Of a stretch of DNA of 64,000 bases, positions 1 to 9,469 are shown one piece after another. Every line of letters begins with the position of its first letter. The first letter of the stretch is position 1. Both the position numbers and the translations under genes were made by a program. Source of the DNA: Bacillota bacterium (lineage in GTDB: Bacteria; Bacillota; Clostridia; Christensenellales; Aristaeellaceae); NCBI GenBank assembly GCA_023436585.1, contig JAEZIN010000019.1:6918-70917 (forward strand). The letters are read 5' to 3'. The notes under the pieces were generated by a model. The model searched no databases, was not told where the DNA came from, and saw only the letters and a program-made list of their open reading frames with translations.

Positions 1-250
1 GTTGTCCAATGGCTCGGCGAATGCGCTCCGCGTCGGGTTCATTTGAAAACAAGGCTTGATAGCCTTCATCCTCGACGATCAGCCAGTCCGAGCCTGTTTC
101 TTTATCAAAATCCAGGTGTACATGCCGCCTTGTGTTGGCACGATTGTTGTTGTATTCCAGACGGTCCAACTCAAAAAGGGAAAATGCATCTTCATCAGTT
201 ACTTCGATTACGTTGATATCTCCATTGGCGAAATGATAGGTATACTTCAA
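1..250 (-). CDS. Sigma-70-like regulator of mobile elements, N-terminal part (partial)
   Basis: I read this frame directly on the minus strand: a TTG start at 250-248 sits 6 bases after AGGAG (261-257), and the frame stays open to the window edge (83 codons). The protein begins (M)KYTYHFANGDINVIEV and contains LDRLEYNNNRANTRRHVHLD. That pattern is typical of the small sigma-factor-like proteins encoded by integrative conjugative elements of Firmicutes, which carry a short N-terminal domain before sigma region-4-like sequence. The C-terminal DNA-binding part is outside the window, so the family call rests on the N-terminus only. It follows a strong terminator, so it is probably transcribed from its own promoter. 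Confidence 0.6.
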   Translation of the reverse strand, partial: MKYTYHFANGDINVIEVTDEDAFSLFELDRLEYNNNRANTRRHVHLDFDKETGSDWLIVEDEGYQALFSNEPDAERIRRAIGQ

Positions 251-289
251 GGGATGCTCCTTTCGGAGCCCCAAGCAGCCTAATAGCCC

Positions 290-336
290 AAAAAAACCGA
301 GCCTACATATAGCTAATAAGCTACTTGTAGGCTCGG
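290..336 (-). terminator. Rho-independent terminator after the zinc-ribbon gene
   Basis: A perfect 11-bp inverted repeat (CCGAGCCTACA at 297-307, TGTAGGCTCGG at 326-336) is followed on the minus strand by seven T (296-290). A second small repeat (TAGCT/AGCTA) lies in the loop. It separates the gene ending at 433 from the sigma-like gene starting at 250. Confidence 0.85.
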
Positions 337-432
337 CGACATTTTTAATCGCAATCCGGTTCCACTTCTCATGGCTGGATTGCCATGGGCGGGGACACGT
401 GCGTCAAGCTCGTGCAAAGTATGTCATACTGG

Positions 433-657
433 TTATTCAGTTCGCTGGAACAATTCCAGTTCAGCACCACACCATTTGCATTTCATATACAGGTCCGGTT
501 CCCATGGTGGCTTTCCGCCATCATCAGGTAAGAATGGCTCCATTCGGAATTGCGGGGCTTTGTCACAAATGCGGTGATTGCATCGGGGGCATAACATAGC
601 GATACGGCGGTGATACCTGGCTGGCGGTGCAGTCTTTTTTATGTTGACGGATCGCAT
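433..657 (-). CDS. Small zinc-ribbon protein (74 aa)
   Basis: A 74-residue basic protein with two cysteine knuckles, CPRCNHRICD near residue 23 and CKWCGAEL near residue 60, the spacing expected of a four-cysteine zinc ribbon. A clear AGGAGG lies 8 bases before the ATG at 657, which argues that it is a real gene despite its size. Similar short CxxC-CxxC proteins accompany conjugative elements and phages in Firmicutes, but I cannot assign a function; nucleic-acid or protein binding is the likely class. It is followed by a strong terminator at 336-290 and so appears to be monocistronic. Confidence 0.65.
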   Translation of the reverse strand: MRSVNIKKTAPPARYHRRIAMLCPRCNHRICDKAPQFRMEPFLPDDGGKPPWEPDLYMKCKWCGAELELFQRTE

Positions 658-780
658 ATCCGTTTCCTCCTACGGTGTATTAAATAATGGGACGGAATAT
701 CTGGTGTTAGCATGTAAGCTTACGATGGTAATATATGGGTCAAGTCTCCCTATGGATAATGGGTATAGGTACTACGAATG

Positions 781-1527
781 CTAAACGGCTATCCTCTTCC
801 GTTTGAAACCGAGGTTCAGCAGCCTAATCTTGGCAGTCATCAAGGAAACACCGAACGCATAGGTCAGGTCCAGTGCGGCCATTTCAAAAGCTCTCTGTTC
901 TGACCACCCTTCCCGAGTTCGGGCATCGTAATACTCCTGCACCTGTAGCATATTGCAAAAGCTTCTGACAGAGGTAGCAGGCATAAGGAAGGCCGACGCC
1001 AGATAATTGGCTTGCCATTCCATGCGGTCGATATCTGTCCATTCAACAAAGGGTTTTGCATTATTCCTCTCGATTTCATCCCGGCGGCATAGTGTATGGT
1101 TATTGGTTTCTTTATCACTAAGCCGCCTAAAATAGTTTGCATGAAGAATTTGATGCGCACATTCATGCATCTGGGTAAAGTGTAGTCGTGCTTCTTCCAT
1201 TTCATCCACCAACGTGTTTTCCAACAATATAGTGTTGGCATCGAAGTAAACAGGCCGGACACTATTGCTGGATGGTTCATATAGGGGAATACAGGTATGA
1301 TCCGAAAATACAGCCATCCCCAGATAACAACCATTGTGGGAGAGGTACTGATACTCGACTTTCAACTTCAGATACGATTCGCAGAATTCTTCTGCTGGGA
1401 AGCTCTGCTCCAACTTAAGGATGTCGGGCATGAAATTCATAATATACTTTTCTGCCATACGGTCGAGCTGAGCTTTGCTTAAGATCGGCACACCAGTTGG
1501 GCTTAATAACATTGCTGGCTGATACAA
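781..1527 (-). CDS. ImmA/IrrE-family metallopeptidase
   Basis: A zinc-dependent peptidase with the HECAH active-site motif (about residue 121 from the chosen start) followed about 50 residues later by DRMEWQANYLASAFLMP, the second conserved helix of the family. In known elements such as ICEBs1, ImmA cleaves its partner XRE repressor to induce the element, and the gene directly upstream here is an XRE regulator. I chose the TTG at 1527, which has GGAGAG six bases upstream. The frame extends to a TTG at 1551 without a ribosome-binding site. Length (248 aa) is normal. Whether it controls excision or acts as half of a toxin-antitoxin-like pair cannot be told from sequence. Confidence 0.85.
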   Translation of the reverse strand: MYQPAMLLSPTGVPILSKAQLDRMAEKYIMNFMPDILKLEQSFPAEEFCESYLKLKVEYQYLSHNGCYLGMAVFSDHTCIPLYEPSSNSVRPVYFDANTILLENTLVDEMEEARLHFTQMHECAHQILHANYFRRLSDKETNNHTLCRRDEIERNNAKPFVEWTDIDRMEWQANYLASAFLMPATSVRSFCNMLQVQEYYDARTREGWSEQRAFEMAALDLTYAFGVSLMTAKIRLLNLGFKRKRIAV

Positions 1528-1569
1528 AATAATCTCTCCATATCGAAACAAACTGAGATAACATAAAGA

Positions 1570-1941
1570 TCAGGACTCACCACGATCCATACTTTGTATG
1601 AACCTTAACCATTCATCCCCGCTGATGTTATTCGCCTTTGCTTTTCTCAGTGCTACCCTCACTACCGCATTTGTCATAATGTATTCCGGCAGATCGGATG
1701 AGACCTCGCCCCTGTATTCACCTGCCAGATCATACATTTGATTACGCTCCAACTCGGTCATGCAAAGGACATCTGCCAGTTTGTCCAGTAAAGGTTTTTC
1801 TGGTGGCTGACGGCGGTTCTTTTCCATGTCGCATAAGTATGGGGCGCTGATCTCCAGCTTTTCGGCCAGGCCACGCAGGGTAAGCCCTTGTTCCATACGC
1901 TTTTTTATGATAAGGTCGCCAAAACTAAGGGTGTAACTCAA
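1570..1941 (-). CDS. XRE-family HTH repressor (ImmR-like)
   Basis: A 123-aa protein with an N-terminal Cro/CI helix-turn-helix (FGDLIIKKRMEQGLTLRGLA, then ISAPYLCDMEKNRRQP) and a C-terminal helical part that may be the cleavage or oligomerization region. I chose the TTG at 1941, which is 7 bases after AGGAGG (1955-1950). The in-frame TTG at 1947 is too close to the Shine-Dalgarno. The ImmA-type peptidase gene follows 42 bp downstream, so the pair is probably co-transcribed and works as repressor plus anti-repressor protease. A palindrome just upstream of the ribosome-binding site is a candidate autoregulatory operator. Confidence 0.85.
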   Translation of the reverse strand: MSYTLSFGDLIIKKRMEQGLTLRGLAEKLEISAPYLCDMEKNRRQPPEKPLLDKLADVLCMTELERNQMYDLAGEYRGEVSSDLPEYIMTNAVVRVALRKAKANNISGDEWLRFIQSMDRGES

Positions 1942-1957
1942 ATCCAATCCTCCTTTT

Positions 1958-1973
1958 GCAAACGTATATTTGC
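1958..1973. promoter_or_regulatory. Candidate operator of the XRE repressor
   Basis: The 16-bp sequence GCAAACGTATATTTGC has GCAAA/TTTGC arms and lies directly upstream of the XRE gene's AGGAGG. The position suits autorepression. No second copy was seen in the gap, so the assignment is tentative. Confidence 0.4.
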
Positions 1974-2369
1974 TCAGTAAGGAGATTATAAAAGGGAACG
2001 CATGTTCTTGTCAATGTCAGATGCTGGAGGCGAAAAGGATGAAAAACGTTAGAACTTCACGCAATTCATGCATTTTCTTGTTAACTATGATGATGCGTGT
2101 ACAAAAAGGCAAAAAAATATTTGAAGAGAGCAGCATCGCTTACAGATGGCGTGTCATCTAAACAGAACTAGTGGCGTTCGATCTTCAATCCTCAACCTAC
2201 TTTCGGTTGAATCCACAAGTCTAAGTGTCCGGGTTTTTGACCTGAGGATATGCAATTGCGTCAGAACGCACAAAGCGCATATTGCAGTCGAAGTAGAGGG
2301 GGTCGGTGCTTTATGGTCAAAAATTGGTATTATATGGCGAAAAATATACACGGTTTATCCTAGTTGTGA

Positions 2370-2397
2370 TTGCAAAGGCTACGAAAAATGATATACT
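2370..2397 (+). promoter_or_regulatory. Probable sigma-A promoter of hsdM
   Basis: TTGCAA (2370-2375) and TATACT (2392-2397) are separated by 16 bp, about 90 bp before the hsdM start. No other good -10/-35 pair was seen nearer the gene. Confidence 0.5.
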
Positions 2398-2489
2398 CAT
2401 TAAAATAGTGCCTATTCTACCGGCATACTGAAGGCCATAAGACACACGATGAAAATAGGCGAAAAACTGATGATGGGCGGGAGATAGCC

Positions 2490-5084
2490 ATGAACAAACA
2501 GCAGCTTGCCAATAAGATCTGGGAATCCGCGAACAAGATGCGATCCAAGATTGAGGCGAATGAATATAAGGATTACATTCTGGGATTCATCTTTTATAAG
2601 TATCTGTCGGATAAGGAAGCCAAATTCCTGCGGCAAAATGGCATCGCAGAAGATGAAATGCGTACCTCTCTTGTCGAGGATAATAGAGAGACCGTAGAGT
2701 ACATTCAAAGTAATATTGGATATTTCATTGCTTACACTGACCTGTTTTCCACGTGGATTCAAATGGGAAGGGATTTTGACGTCTCTAATGTTAGAGACGC
2801 CTTATCTGCATTCAGCCGCCTGATTAACCCAACTCACAAGAAAATTTTTGAAGGAATATTTGATACTCTGCAAACCGGATTGAGCAAACTTGGCGATAGC
2901 TCAGGCTCCCAGACAAAAGCCATTAGCGATTTGATTCACCTAATTCAAGATATTCCAATGGATGGAAAACAAGATTATGATGTTCTTGGTTTCATATATG
3001 AATATCTGATAGGTATGTTTGCTGCCAATGCAGGGAAAAAGGCTGGCGAATTCTACACACCACATGAAGTGTCTCTTCTTATGTCAGAAATCGTTGCCAA
3101 CCATCTAAAAAGTAAAAAAGAAATTCAAATATATGATCCGACAAGCGGATCGGGCTCTCTGCTAATTAACATTGGTCGCAGTGTCGCAAAGCATATTGAT
3201 GATGCAAACAGAATTAAGTACTATGCGCAGGAGCTGAAACAGAACACATATAATCTGACTCGTATGAATCTTGTTATGAGGGGAATTGGGCCGGATAACA
3301 TTGTAACGCGCAATGGGGATACGCTTGAGGACGATTGGCCGTATTTTGAGGACAATGACCCGATCGGTACATATGATCCTCTGTATGTGGACGCGGTTGT
3401 TTCTAATCCGCCTTATTCTCAAAATTGGGACTCCTCCAATAAGGAGACCGATCCCCGTTATGCCCGTTTTGGCCTTGCACCGAAGGCGAAGGCTGATTAT
3501 GCTTTTCTCCTGCATGACCTATATCACATCAAACCAGATGGAATTATGACGATCATCTTACCGCATGGTGTTCTTTTCCGTGGCGGCGAAGAAGGTGAAA
3601 TCCGCAAGAACCTTATTGAAAATAACCATATAGATACGATTATCGGACTTCCGGCTAACATTTTCTTCGGAACAGGAATTCCGACGATTATTATGGTATT
3701 GAAACAAAAGCGTGAAAATGCTGATGTGCTTATCGTAGATGCTTCCAAGGGGTACATAAAGGTTGGGAAAAACAACAATCTGCGTGCTTCGGATATTAGG
3801 CGTATTGCAGATACCGTAATTGAAAGACGCAGCATACCAAAGTACTCACGCCTCGTTTCAAGAGAAGCCATCAGGGAAAATGAGTATAACCTGAACATCC
3901 CGCGATATGTTGATTCATCAGAAAATGCGGAGACATGGGACATATATGCTTCTATGTTTGGAGGCATACCTGAAAAGGAGATTGATGCACTGTGTTCATA
4001 CTGGGATGCATTTCCCAGACTGCGCTCTTCTCTATTCAAATGTATCACTGCAGGCTATTATGAAATTGCCGTTGAGAATGTACGTGAATCCATTGAGAGG
4101 CACGCAGATGTAGCAGGTTTCTGTCAGGGCTTCCAGCTCGCCTTTGACAACTGGGGTACGTACCTAAAAGCAGAGCTCATCGACAAAATGGACACAGTCA
4201 GTATAACCAAAGAAGAAGCGATTCTGAGTGGCGATATCTTTTCTCGCTTGCAATCCATTCCCTTGATCGACCCTTATGAGGCCTATCAACTGCTTGACGA
4301 CAAATGGGAAAAGATCGCAGTCGATTTGGAAATTATCCAAACAGAGGGCTTTGATGCGATCCGAAAAGTTGATCCTAACATGGTTCTTAAGAAGAAAGAT
4401 GGCAAGGATCAGGAGGTTCAGGAGGGTTGGCTCGGCCATGTAGTTCCATTTGAGCTTGCTCAGGCGGAACTTTTGAAAGTCGATGTAGAGAACCTCCAGA
4501 AAAAGGAAAGCCGGCTTTCGGAAATATCATCCGCATATGAGGAAATACTGGATTCGCTCTCTGAGGAAGAGAAGGAGGCCGAAACAGTCAATGAGGACAA
4601 AGATGCCTTTGTCGCTGCAGCGATCGCGAAAGCTGTCAAGACTTTGAAAGCCGCAACCTCAAAAGAAGGGGCTTTCGCCGAAGACTCTTATGAAGCCAAA
4701 ATACTGAAAATAGGTGATTTGCTGGCCGAAGAAAAGAGCCTGAAAATGCAGATTAAGTCGGATGCGGAAAAGCTACACCTGCTGACTAAGGCGACCATAG
4801 AGGGTTTGACTGACGTGCAGGCACTCACCCTGATTGAGCTGAAATGGATTCAACCTTTAGAAAAAAGTATGGCCAAACTCCCTGATGCGATCATCCAAAC
4901 ACTGGCTAACCATGTGCAGGCACTTGCTGGGAAATATGCCACGACCTTTGCCGCCGTGGAAGCCGAAATTCGCGATACGGAGAACGCCCTTTCCGCACTC
5001 ATTGATGAGCTGGAATGTAACGAATATGACAGAAAGGGCCTAAATGAGTTGCAAGCACTGCTGAATGGTGAAAAAAATGGCTGA
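2490..5084 (+). CDS. hsdM: Type I restriction-modification methyltransferase subunit HsdM
   Basis: N6-adenine DNA methyltransferase of a type I system. The N-terminal helical domain (LANKIWESANKMR) is followed by the SAM-binding motif DPTSGSGSLL near residue 216 and the catalytic NPPY near residue 306. At 864 aa it is much longer than the classic 500-aa HsdM: residues from about 500 on form an extra helical, charged region with coiled-coil character, a form I have seen in Firmicutes HsdM proteins. GGGAG lies 7 bases before the ATG. It overlaps the start of hsdS, so M and S are translationally coupled. Together with HsdS it methylates the site set by the two recognition domains of HsdS. Confidence 0.97.
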   Translation: MNKQQLANKIWESANKMRSKIEANEYKDYILGFIFYKYLSDKEAKFLRQNGIAEDEMRTSLVEDNRETVEYIQSNIGYFIAYTDLFSTWIQMGRDFDVSNVRDALSAFSRLINPTHKKIFEGIFDTLQTGLSKLGDSSGSQTKAISDLIHLIQDIPMDGKQDYDVLGFIYEYLIGMFAANAGKKAGEFYTPHEVSLLMSEIVANHLKSKKEIQIYDPTSGSGSLLINIGRSVAKHIDDANRIKYYAQELKQNTYNLTRMNLVMRGIGPDNIVTRNGDTLEDDWPYFEDNDPIGTYDPLYVDAVVSNPPYSQNWDSSNKETDPRYARFGLAPKAKADYAFLLHDLYHIKPDGIMTIILPHGVLFRGGEEGEIRKNLIENNHIDTIIGLPANIFFGTGIPTIIMVLKQKRENADVLIVDASKGYIKVGKNNNLRASDIRRIADTVIERRSIPKYSRLVSREAIRENEYNLNIPRYVDSSENAETWDIYASMFGGIPEKEIDALCSYWDAFPRLRSSLFKCITAGYYEIAVENVRESIERHADVAGFCQGFQLAFDNWGTYLKAELIDKMDTVSITKEEAILSGDIFSRLQSIPLIDPYEAYQLLDDKWEKIAVDLEIIQTEGFDAIRKVDPNMVLKKKDGKDQEVQEGWLGHVVPFELAQAELLKVDVENLQKKESRLSEISSAYEEILDSLSEEEKEAETVNEDKDAFVAAAIAKAVKTLKAATSKEGAFAEDSYEAKILKIGDLLAEEKSLKMQIKSDAEKLHLLTKATIEGLTDVQALTLIELKWIQPLEKSMAKLPDAIIQTLANHVQALAGKYATTFAAVEAEIRDTENALSALIDELECNEYDRKGLNELQALLNGEKNG

Positions 5085-6300
5085 AAAATGTACGAAACCG
5101 GCGATTCGATTTACTGGTTTCACTGACGCTTGGGAACAGCGTAAGGTTGGAGAATTAGCAGAACAATACATCGGTGGGGGCACTCCGAGCACAGCAAAAT
5201 GTGAATATTGGAATGGAAGTTTACCTTGGATTCAGTCTTCCGATTTGACAGAAAATATCCTTTTTGATGTAGCTCCAAGGAAAAGGATAACCGAAGCAGG
5301 TTTATTGAAATCCGCAACAAAGCTCGTTGCAGCGGGTTCTATTGCCGTTATTACTCGTGTTGGGGTGGGAAAACTGGCATACATGCCCTATGTGTACGCA
5401 ACAAGCCAGGATTTTTTATCGCTGAGCAAACTCAAAGCAGACGGTCAATTCCTTGTCTATGCACTTTACCAGATGATACAAAAAGAACTTCATAACGTTC
5501 AGGGTACATCAATTAAGGGAATCACTAAGGATGAGCTTCTGCAAAAAACGGTCATTATCCCTCGAAATTCCGATGAGCAAGTACAAATAAGAAAGTTCTT
5601 TCTCAGCCTCGACAACCTTATCACCCTTCATCAGCGTAAGTATGATAAGCTAGTCAACGTCAAGAAAGCAATGTTGGAAAAAATGTTCCCACAAAATGGT
5701 GCATGCGTTCCTGAAATCCGGTTCACTGGCTTTACTGATGCTTGGGAACAGCGTAAGGTTGGTGAAATAGTTTCAGATGCTGAACGCCCAATCGCCATGA
5801 GGGATAGTGAGGTTTACCAGCTTGTCACCGTGAAACGCCGCAATGAGGGTGTGATATCACGCGGCTTTCTCAAAGGGAAGGACATTCTGGTAAAGAACTA
5901 TTTCGAGATCAGGGCAGGCGACTTCATTATCTCGAAACGGCAAGTTATACATGGTGGTAACGGACTTGTGCCAGAAAGCCTTGACAGATCAGTGGTTTCA
6001 AACGAATACCTGATTGTTATAAGCAACAATGCTATATCGTCCAGATTCTGGACGCTCATGTCAAAGCGACATGAAATGTACAGAATGTTCTTTTTAAGCT
6101 CCTATGGCGTCGATGTCGAAAAAATGGTTTTCAACGTTGAAGATTGGAAAAAACGTAATGTCACCATTCCCTCTATGCCGGAGCAAAATCGAATTGTCGA
6201 GTATTTTGATCACATTGACCGCCTTATCACCCTTCATCAGCGTAAGTTAGAAAAGCTACAAAACCTAAAGAAAGCCTGTCTTGAAAAGATGTTTGTATGA
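5077..6300 (+). CDS. hsdS: Type I restriction-modification specificity subunit HsdS (expressed copy)
   Basis: The full-length two-domain specificity subunit (407 aa). Each target-recognition domain is preceded by FTDAWEQRKVGE and followed by LITLHQRK, giving the conserved-TRD1-conserved-TRD2-conserved layout. I chose ATG 5077 (MAEKCTKPAIRFTGF), which matches usual HsdS starts; ATG 5065 is an in-frame alternative. It overlaps hsdM by 8 bp. The DNA repeats that encode AWEQRK and LHQRK recur at the ends of two downstream cassettes, so either recognition domain could be exchanged by recombination, changing the methylated sequence. Confidence 0.95.
   Translation: MAEKCTKPAIRFTGFTDAWEQRKVGELAEQYIGGGTPSTAKCEYWNGSLPWIQSSDLTENILFDVAPRKRITEAGLLKSATKLVAAGSIAVITRVGVGKLAYMPYVYATSQDFLSLSKLKADGQFLVYALYQMIQKELHNVQGTSIKGITKDELLQKTVIIPRNSDEQVQIRKFFLSLDNLITLHQRKYDKLVNVKKAMLEKMFPQNGACVPEIRFTGFTDAWEQRKVGEIVSDAERPIAMRDSEVYQLVTVKRRNEGVISRGFLKGKDILVKNYFEIRAGDFIISKRQVIHGGNGLVPESLDRSVVSNEYLIVISNNAISSRFWTLMSKRHEMYRMFFLSSYGVDVEKMVFNVEDWKKRNVTIPSMPEQNRIVEYFDHIDRLITLHQRKLEKLQNLKKACLEKMFV
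5128..5145 (+). repeat. hsdS 5'-boundary repeat, copy 1
   Basis: GCTTGGGAACAGCGTAAG, encoding AWEQRK at the start of TRD1 of hsdS. Confidence 0.85.
5608..5640 (+). repeat. hsdS 3'-boundary repeat, copy 1
   Basis: A 33-bp repeat ending CTTCATCAGCGTAAG (encoding LITLHQRK) at the end of TRD1, identical to the copies at 10022-10054 and, inverted, 11027-11059. Confidence 0.85.
5740..5757 (+). repeat. hsdS 5'-boundary repeat, copy 2
   Basis: An identical 18-bp copy of GCTTGGGAACAGCGTAAG at the start of TRD2 of hsdS. Confidence 0.85.
6222..6246 (+). repeat. hsdS 3'-boundary repeat, copy 2
   Basis: A 25-bp copy of the LITLHQRK-coding repeat at the end of TRD2. It matches the other copies from CCTTATCACC onward. 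Confidence 0.85.
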
Positions 6301-6337
6301 TTTCATGAGGGTTACAGCGGAAAGGAGCGGAAATCTC

Positions 6338-9300
6338 TTGATATATAGTAAGGAATCGGACTTTGAAGCGGCTTTGATCGCGTTGCTCCCTCAGAAGGGT
6401 TGGGAACATGCTATCCTGGAATATCCAACAGAAGCTGATCTGCTGAAGAATTGGGCAAATATCCTGTTTGAAAATAACAGAGGGATTGACCGCCTCAACG
6501 ATTTTCCGTTGACCGACGGAGAAATGCAGCAGATTATCGAACAGATTACGACATTGCGGACACCCTTAAAGCTGAATGGTTTTATCAACGGCAAAACAGT
6601 ATCCATCAGACGGGACAACCCAGCGGATATCTTACATTTCGGTAAAGAAGTAAGCCTGAAGATTTATGATCGCCAGGAAATTGCCGCCGGGCAAAGCCGA
6701 TATCAGATTGCGAAGCAGCCTAAGTTTGCCCGCAAGGCTAAAATTCTAAATGACCGGCGCGGCGACTTGATGTTGTTGATTAACGGAATGCCTGTTATTC
6801 ATATAGAACTAAAGCGCAGTGGCATTCCCGTCAGTCAGGCCTGCAACCAGATTGAGAAGTATACAGGCGAAGGTCTTTTCGCGGGTCTCTTTTCGTTGAT
6901 TCAGGTCTTTGTCGCGATGGAACCGGATGAAACAGTATATTTCTCCAATCCTGGTCCTGATGGCAAGTTCAATAAAGACTTCTATTTCCATTGGGCAGAC
7001 TTCAACAACGAGCCGATTAACAAATGGCAAGATATCGCCGCTTCACTCCTATCTATTCCGATGGCGCATCAGCTGATTGGCTTTTACACCGTTGCCGATG
7101 ATTCGGATGGCGTTTTGAAGGTCATGCGTAGTTATCAATATTATGCGGCGAATGCTATCTCAGATCGCGTATCAAAAACGAACTGGAAAAGTATCCACAT
7201 GCTAGGCGGCTATATTTGGCATACGACTGGCTCCGGCAAGACCATGACCAGTTTCAAGTCCGCACAGCTGATTGCCAATTCAAAGGATGCTGACAAAGTT
7301 ATCTTCCTGATGGACAGAATTGAACTCGGTACACAATCGCTTGAGGAATACCGCAATTTTGCAGATGATGGTGACGATGTGCAAGCTACGGAGAATACCG
7401 GCGTGCTTATAACAAAGCTGAAAAGCACCGCACCATCCGATACGCTTATCGTGACATCTATCCAGAAGATGAGCAATATTGAAGAAGGCGAAGATGCGTT
7501 AAATGCCCGAGACATTAAGATTATGAATGAAAAGAGGATTGTCTTTATCGTAGACGAGGCACACCGCTCAACCTTTGGCGAAATGCTGCTCACGATCAAG
7601 AAAACTTTTCCCTCTGCCATGTTCTTCGGATTCACCGGGACACCCATTCAAGAGGAGAATCAGAAGAAGATGAATACGACCACGACAGTATTTGGTGATG
7701 AGCTGCATCGCTATAGCATTGCAGATGGTATCCGCGACAAGAATGTGCTCGGATTTGATCCGTATATGGTTACCACCTATAGGGACACGGATGTCAGAAA
7801 TGCGGTCGCATTGGTAAAAGCCAAAGCAGATACTGTTGAAGAAGCCATTGCCGATCCCCAAAAAAGCGCAATATACTATAAATATATGGATGCCACTCAG
7901 GTGAATATGGCGGGATATATAGCCGAAGACGGGCAATATGTTAAAGGCATTGAAGACGAGCTCCCAAATACGCAGTATGACAGGCTTGAGCACCGTCAAA
8001 TCGTCTTAACCGATATTTTACAAAACTGGGTGCGGCTCAGTCATAATGGCAAATTTCATGCAATATTTGCGACTAGCAGTATTCCGGATGCGATAGAGTA
8101 TTATCGGCTTTTCAAGGCAACGAAACCTGACCTTAAGATCACTGCATTGTTTGATCCCAACATCGATAATCTCGGTGGCGCTGCGTTTAAGGAAGATGGG
8201 CTTGTAGAGCTCATGCTGGATTACAATAGGCGTTATGGCCAGGATTTTGATCTTGGCAAACACGCAAAGTTCAAGAAGGACATTGCTTCTCGGCTTGCTC
8301 ACAAGAAACCCTATGAAAAAATTGAGAAAACACCGGATATGCAAATCGACCTGCTGATCGTCGTAGATCAGATGCTGACCGGGTTTGATTCTAAGTGGAT
8401 TAATACGCTTTATCTGGACAAGGTGCTACGGTATGAAAACATCATCCAGGCATTTTCTCGCACCAACCGTTTATTTGGCCCAGATAAGCCCTTCGGTACG
8501 ATACGCTATTATCGTAGACCGCACACCATGGAGCGTAATATAAGAGATGCGGTGAAATTATATTCCGGAGACAAACCAATCGGACTTTTCGTCCAACACT
8601 TAAATTACAATTTGGATAAGATGAACTCAATCTATGATGACATAAGCGAGTTGTTTGCTCATGCGGGTTTTCCTGGATTTGAAAAATTGCCAGATGATCG
8701 TTCTGAGAGGGGCCGATTTGCCAAGCTGTTCAAAGAGCTGAACGCTTATCTGGAAGCTGCAAAAATCCAGGGGTTCACGTGGAATCAACTAAGGTACGAA
8801 TTCAGTAATGGCCGAGGGAAGCCAAAAGACATAGTTGAAATGCAATTTACTGAGCAGTCTTATCTGATCCTTGCTCTCCGCTACAAGGAATTGTTTGGTG
8901 CGGGTGGCGATGGTGATACAGGAGATGGCGACGTTCCGTATGAAATAGATGGTTATCTGACCGAGATCGATACTGGTGTAATCGACACCAACTACATGAA
9001 TTCGCGTTTTGAGAAATACCTCAGAACGATCGGCCATGAAGGTGCAGATGAAGCGTTAGACGATTTGCATAAATCATTTGCAACCCTGACGCAGGAAGAG
9101 CAGAAGTATGCCAATATATTCATACATGATGTTCAAAGCGGAAGCGTAGTCATGGAATGCGGGAAAACCTTCCGTGACTACATAACCCTGTACCAGGCAA
9201 GAGCAAAGGATGATCAGATACACCGACTGGTCAGCATTTTGAGACTCGATGAAGGGAAATTGCGAAAAATGCTAGCGGCTGGAGTGACTGAAGCCAACAT

Positions 9301-9466
9301 AAATGAATTTGGGCGCTTCGATGACCTAAAAGGCACTGTTGATAAGCTCCAGGCAAAAGCTTATTTTGATGAACTGGAAGGGAAGAAACTATCACCCTTG
9401 CAGGTGAACATAAAAATTCAGAGCCTTCTTAAGAAATTCATTCTCGGCGGAGGCACAGAAGTGTAG
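6338..9466 (+). CDS. hsdR: Type I restriction endonuclease subunit HsdR
   Basis: The motor and nuclease subunit of the type I enzyme. It has an N-terminal PD-(D/E)xK-type nuclease domain (MLLINGMPVIHIELKRSG), then superfamily-2 helicase motifs: HTTGSGKT near residue 295, VDEAHRS near 406, FGFTGTPI, and a later QMLTGFDSKWINTLY segment. I favour the TTG at 6338, which lies 10 bases after AAGGAG; (M)IYSKESDFEAALIA then aligns with usual HsdR N-termini. The frame is open from ATG 6281 (overlapping hsdS) and ATG 6305. At 1,042 aa the length is normal. It cleaves DNA lacking the HsdM methylation pattern, so a change in HsdS changes both protection and attack together. Confidence 0.96.
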   Translation: MIYSKESDFEAALIALLPQKGWEHAILEYPTEADLLKNWANILFENNRGIDRLNDFPLTDGEMQQIIEQITTLRTPLKLNGFINGKTVSIRRDNPADILHFGKEVSLKIYDRQEIAAGQSRYQIAKQPKFARKAKILNDRRGDLMLLINGMPVIHIELKRSGIPVSQACNQIEKYTGEGLFAGLFSLIQVFVAMEPDETVYFSNPGPDGKFNKDFYFHWADFNNEPINKWQDIAASLLSIPMAHQLIGFYTVADDSDGVLKVMRSYQYYAANAISDRVSKTNWKSIHMLGGYIWHTTGSGKTMTSFKSAQLIANSKDADKVIFLMDRIELGTQSLEEYRNFADDGDDVQATENTGVLITKLKSTAPSDTLIVTSIQKMSNIEEGEDALNARDIKIMNEKRIVFIVDEAHRSTFGEMLLTIKKTFPSAMFFGFTGTPIQEENQKKMNTTTTVFGDELHRYSIADGIRDKNVLGFDPYMVTTYRDTDVRNAVALVKAKADTVEEAIADPQKSAIYYKYMDATQVNMAGYIAEDGQYVKGIEDELPNTQYDRLEHRQIVLTDILQNWVRLSHNGKFHAIFATSSIPDAIEYYRLFKATKPDLKITALFDPNIDNLGGAAFKEDGLVELMLDYNRRYGQDFDLGKHAKFKKDIASRLAHKKPYEKIEKTPDMQIDLLIVVDQMLTGFDSKWINTLYLDKVLRYENIIQAFSRTNRLFGPDKPFGTIRYYRRPHTMERNIRDAVKLYSGDKPIGLFVQHLNYNLDKMNSIYDDISELFAHAGFPGFEKLPDDRSERGRFAKLFKELNAYLEAAKIQGFTWNQLRYEFSNGRGKPKDIVEMQFTEQSYLILALRYKELFGAGGDGDTGDGDVPYEIDGYLTEIDTGVIDTNYMNSRFEKYLRTIGHEGADEALDDLHKSFATLTQEEQKYANIFIHDVQSGSVVMECGKTFRDYITLYQARAKDDQIHRLVSILRLDEGKLRKMLAAGVTEANINEFGRFDDLKGTVDKLQAKAYFDELEGKKLSPLQVNIKIQSLLKKFILGGGTEV

Positions 9467-9469
9467 TAA

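Larger units (their letters stand above)
1942..2489. other. 548-bp divergent gap between XRE and hsdM
   Basis: No convincing gene was found here; short frames on either strand lack ribosome-binding sites. The left end holds the candidate XRE operator and the right end the probable hsdM promoter (2370-2397). The middle is AT-rich and otherwise featureless to me. Confidence 0.6.
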
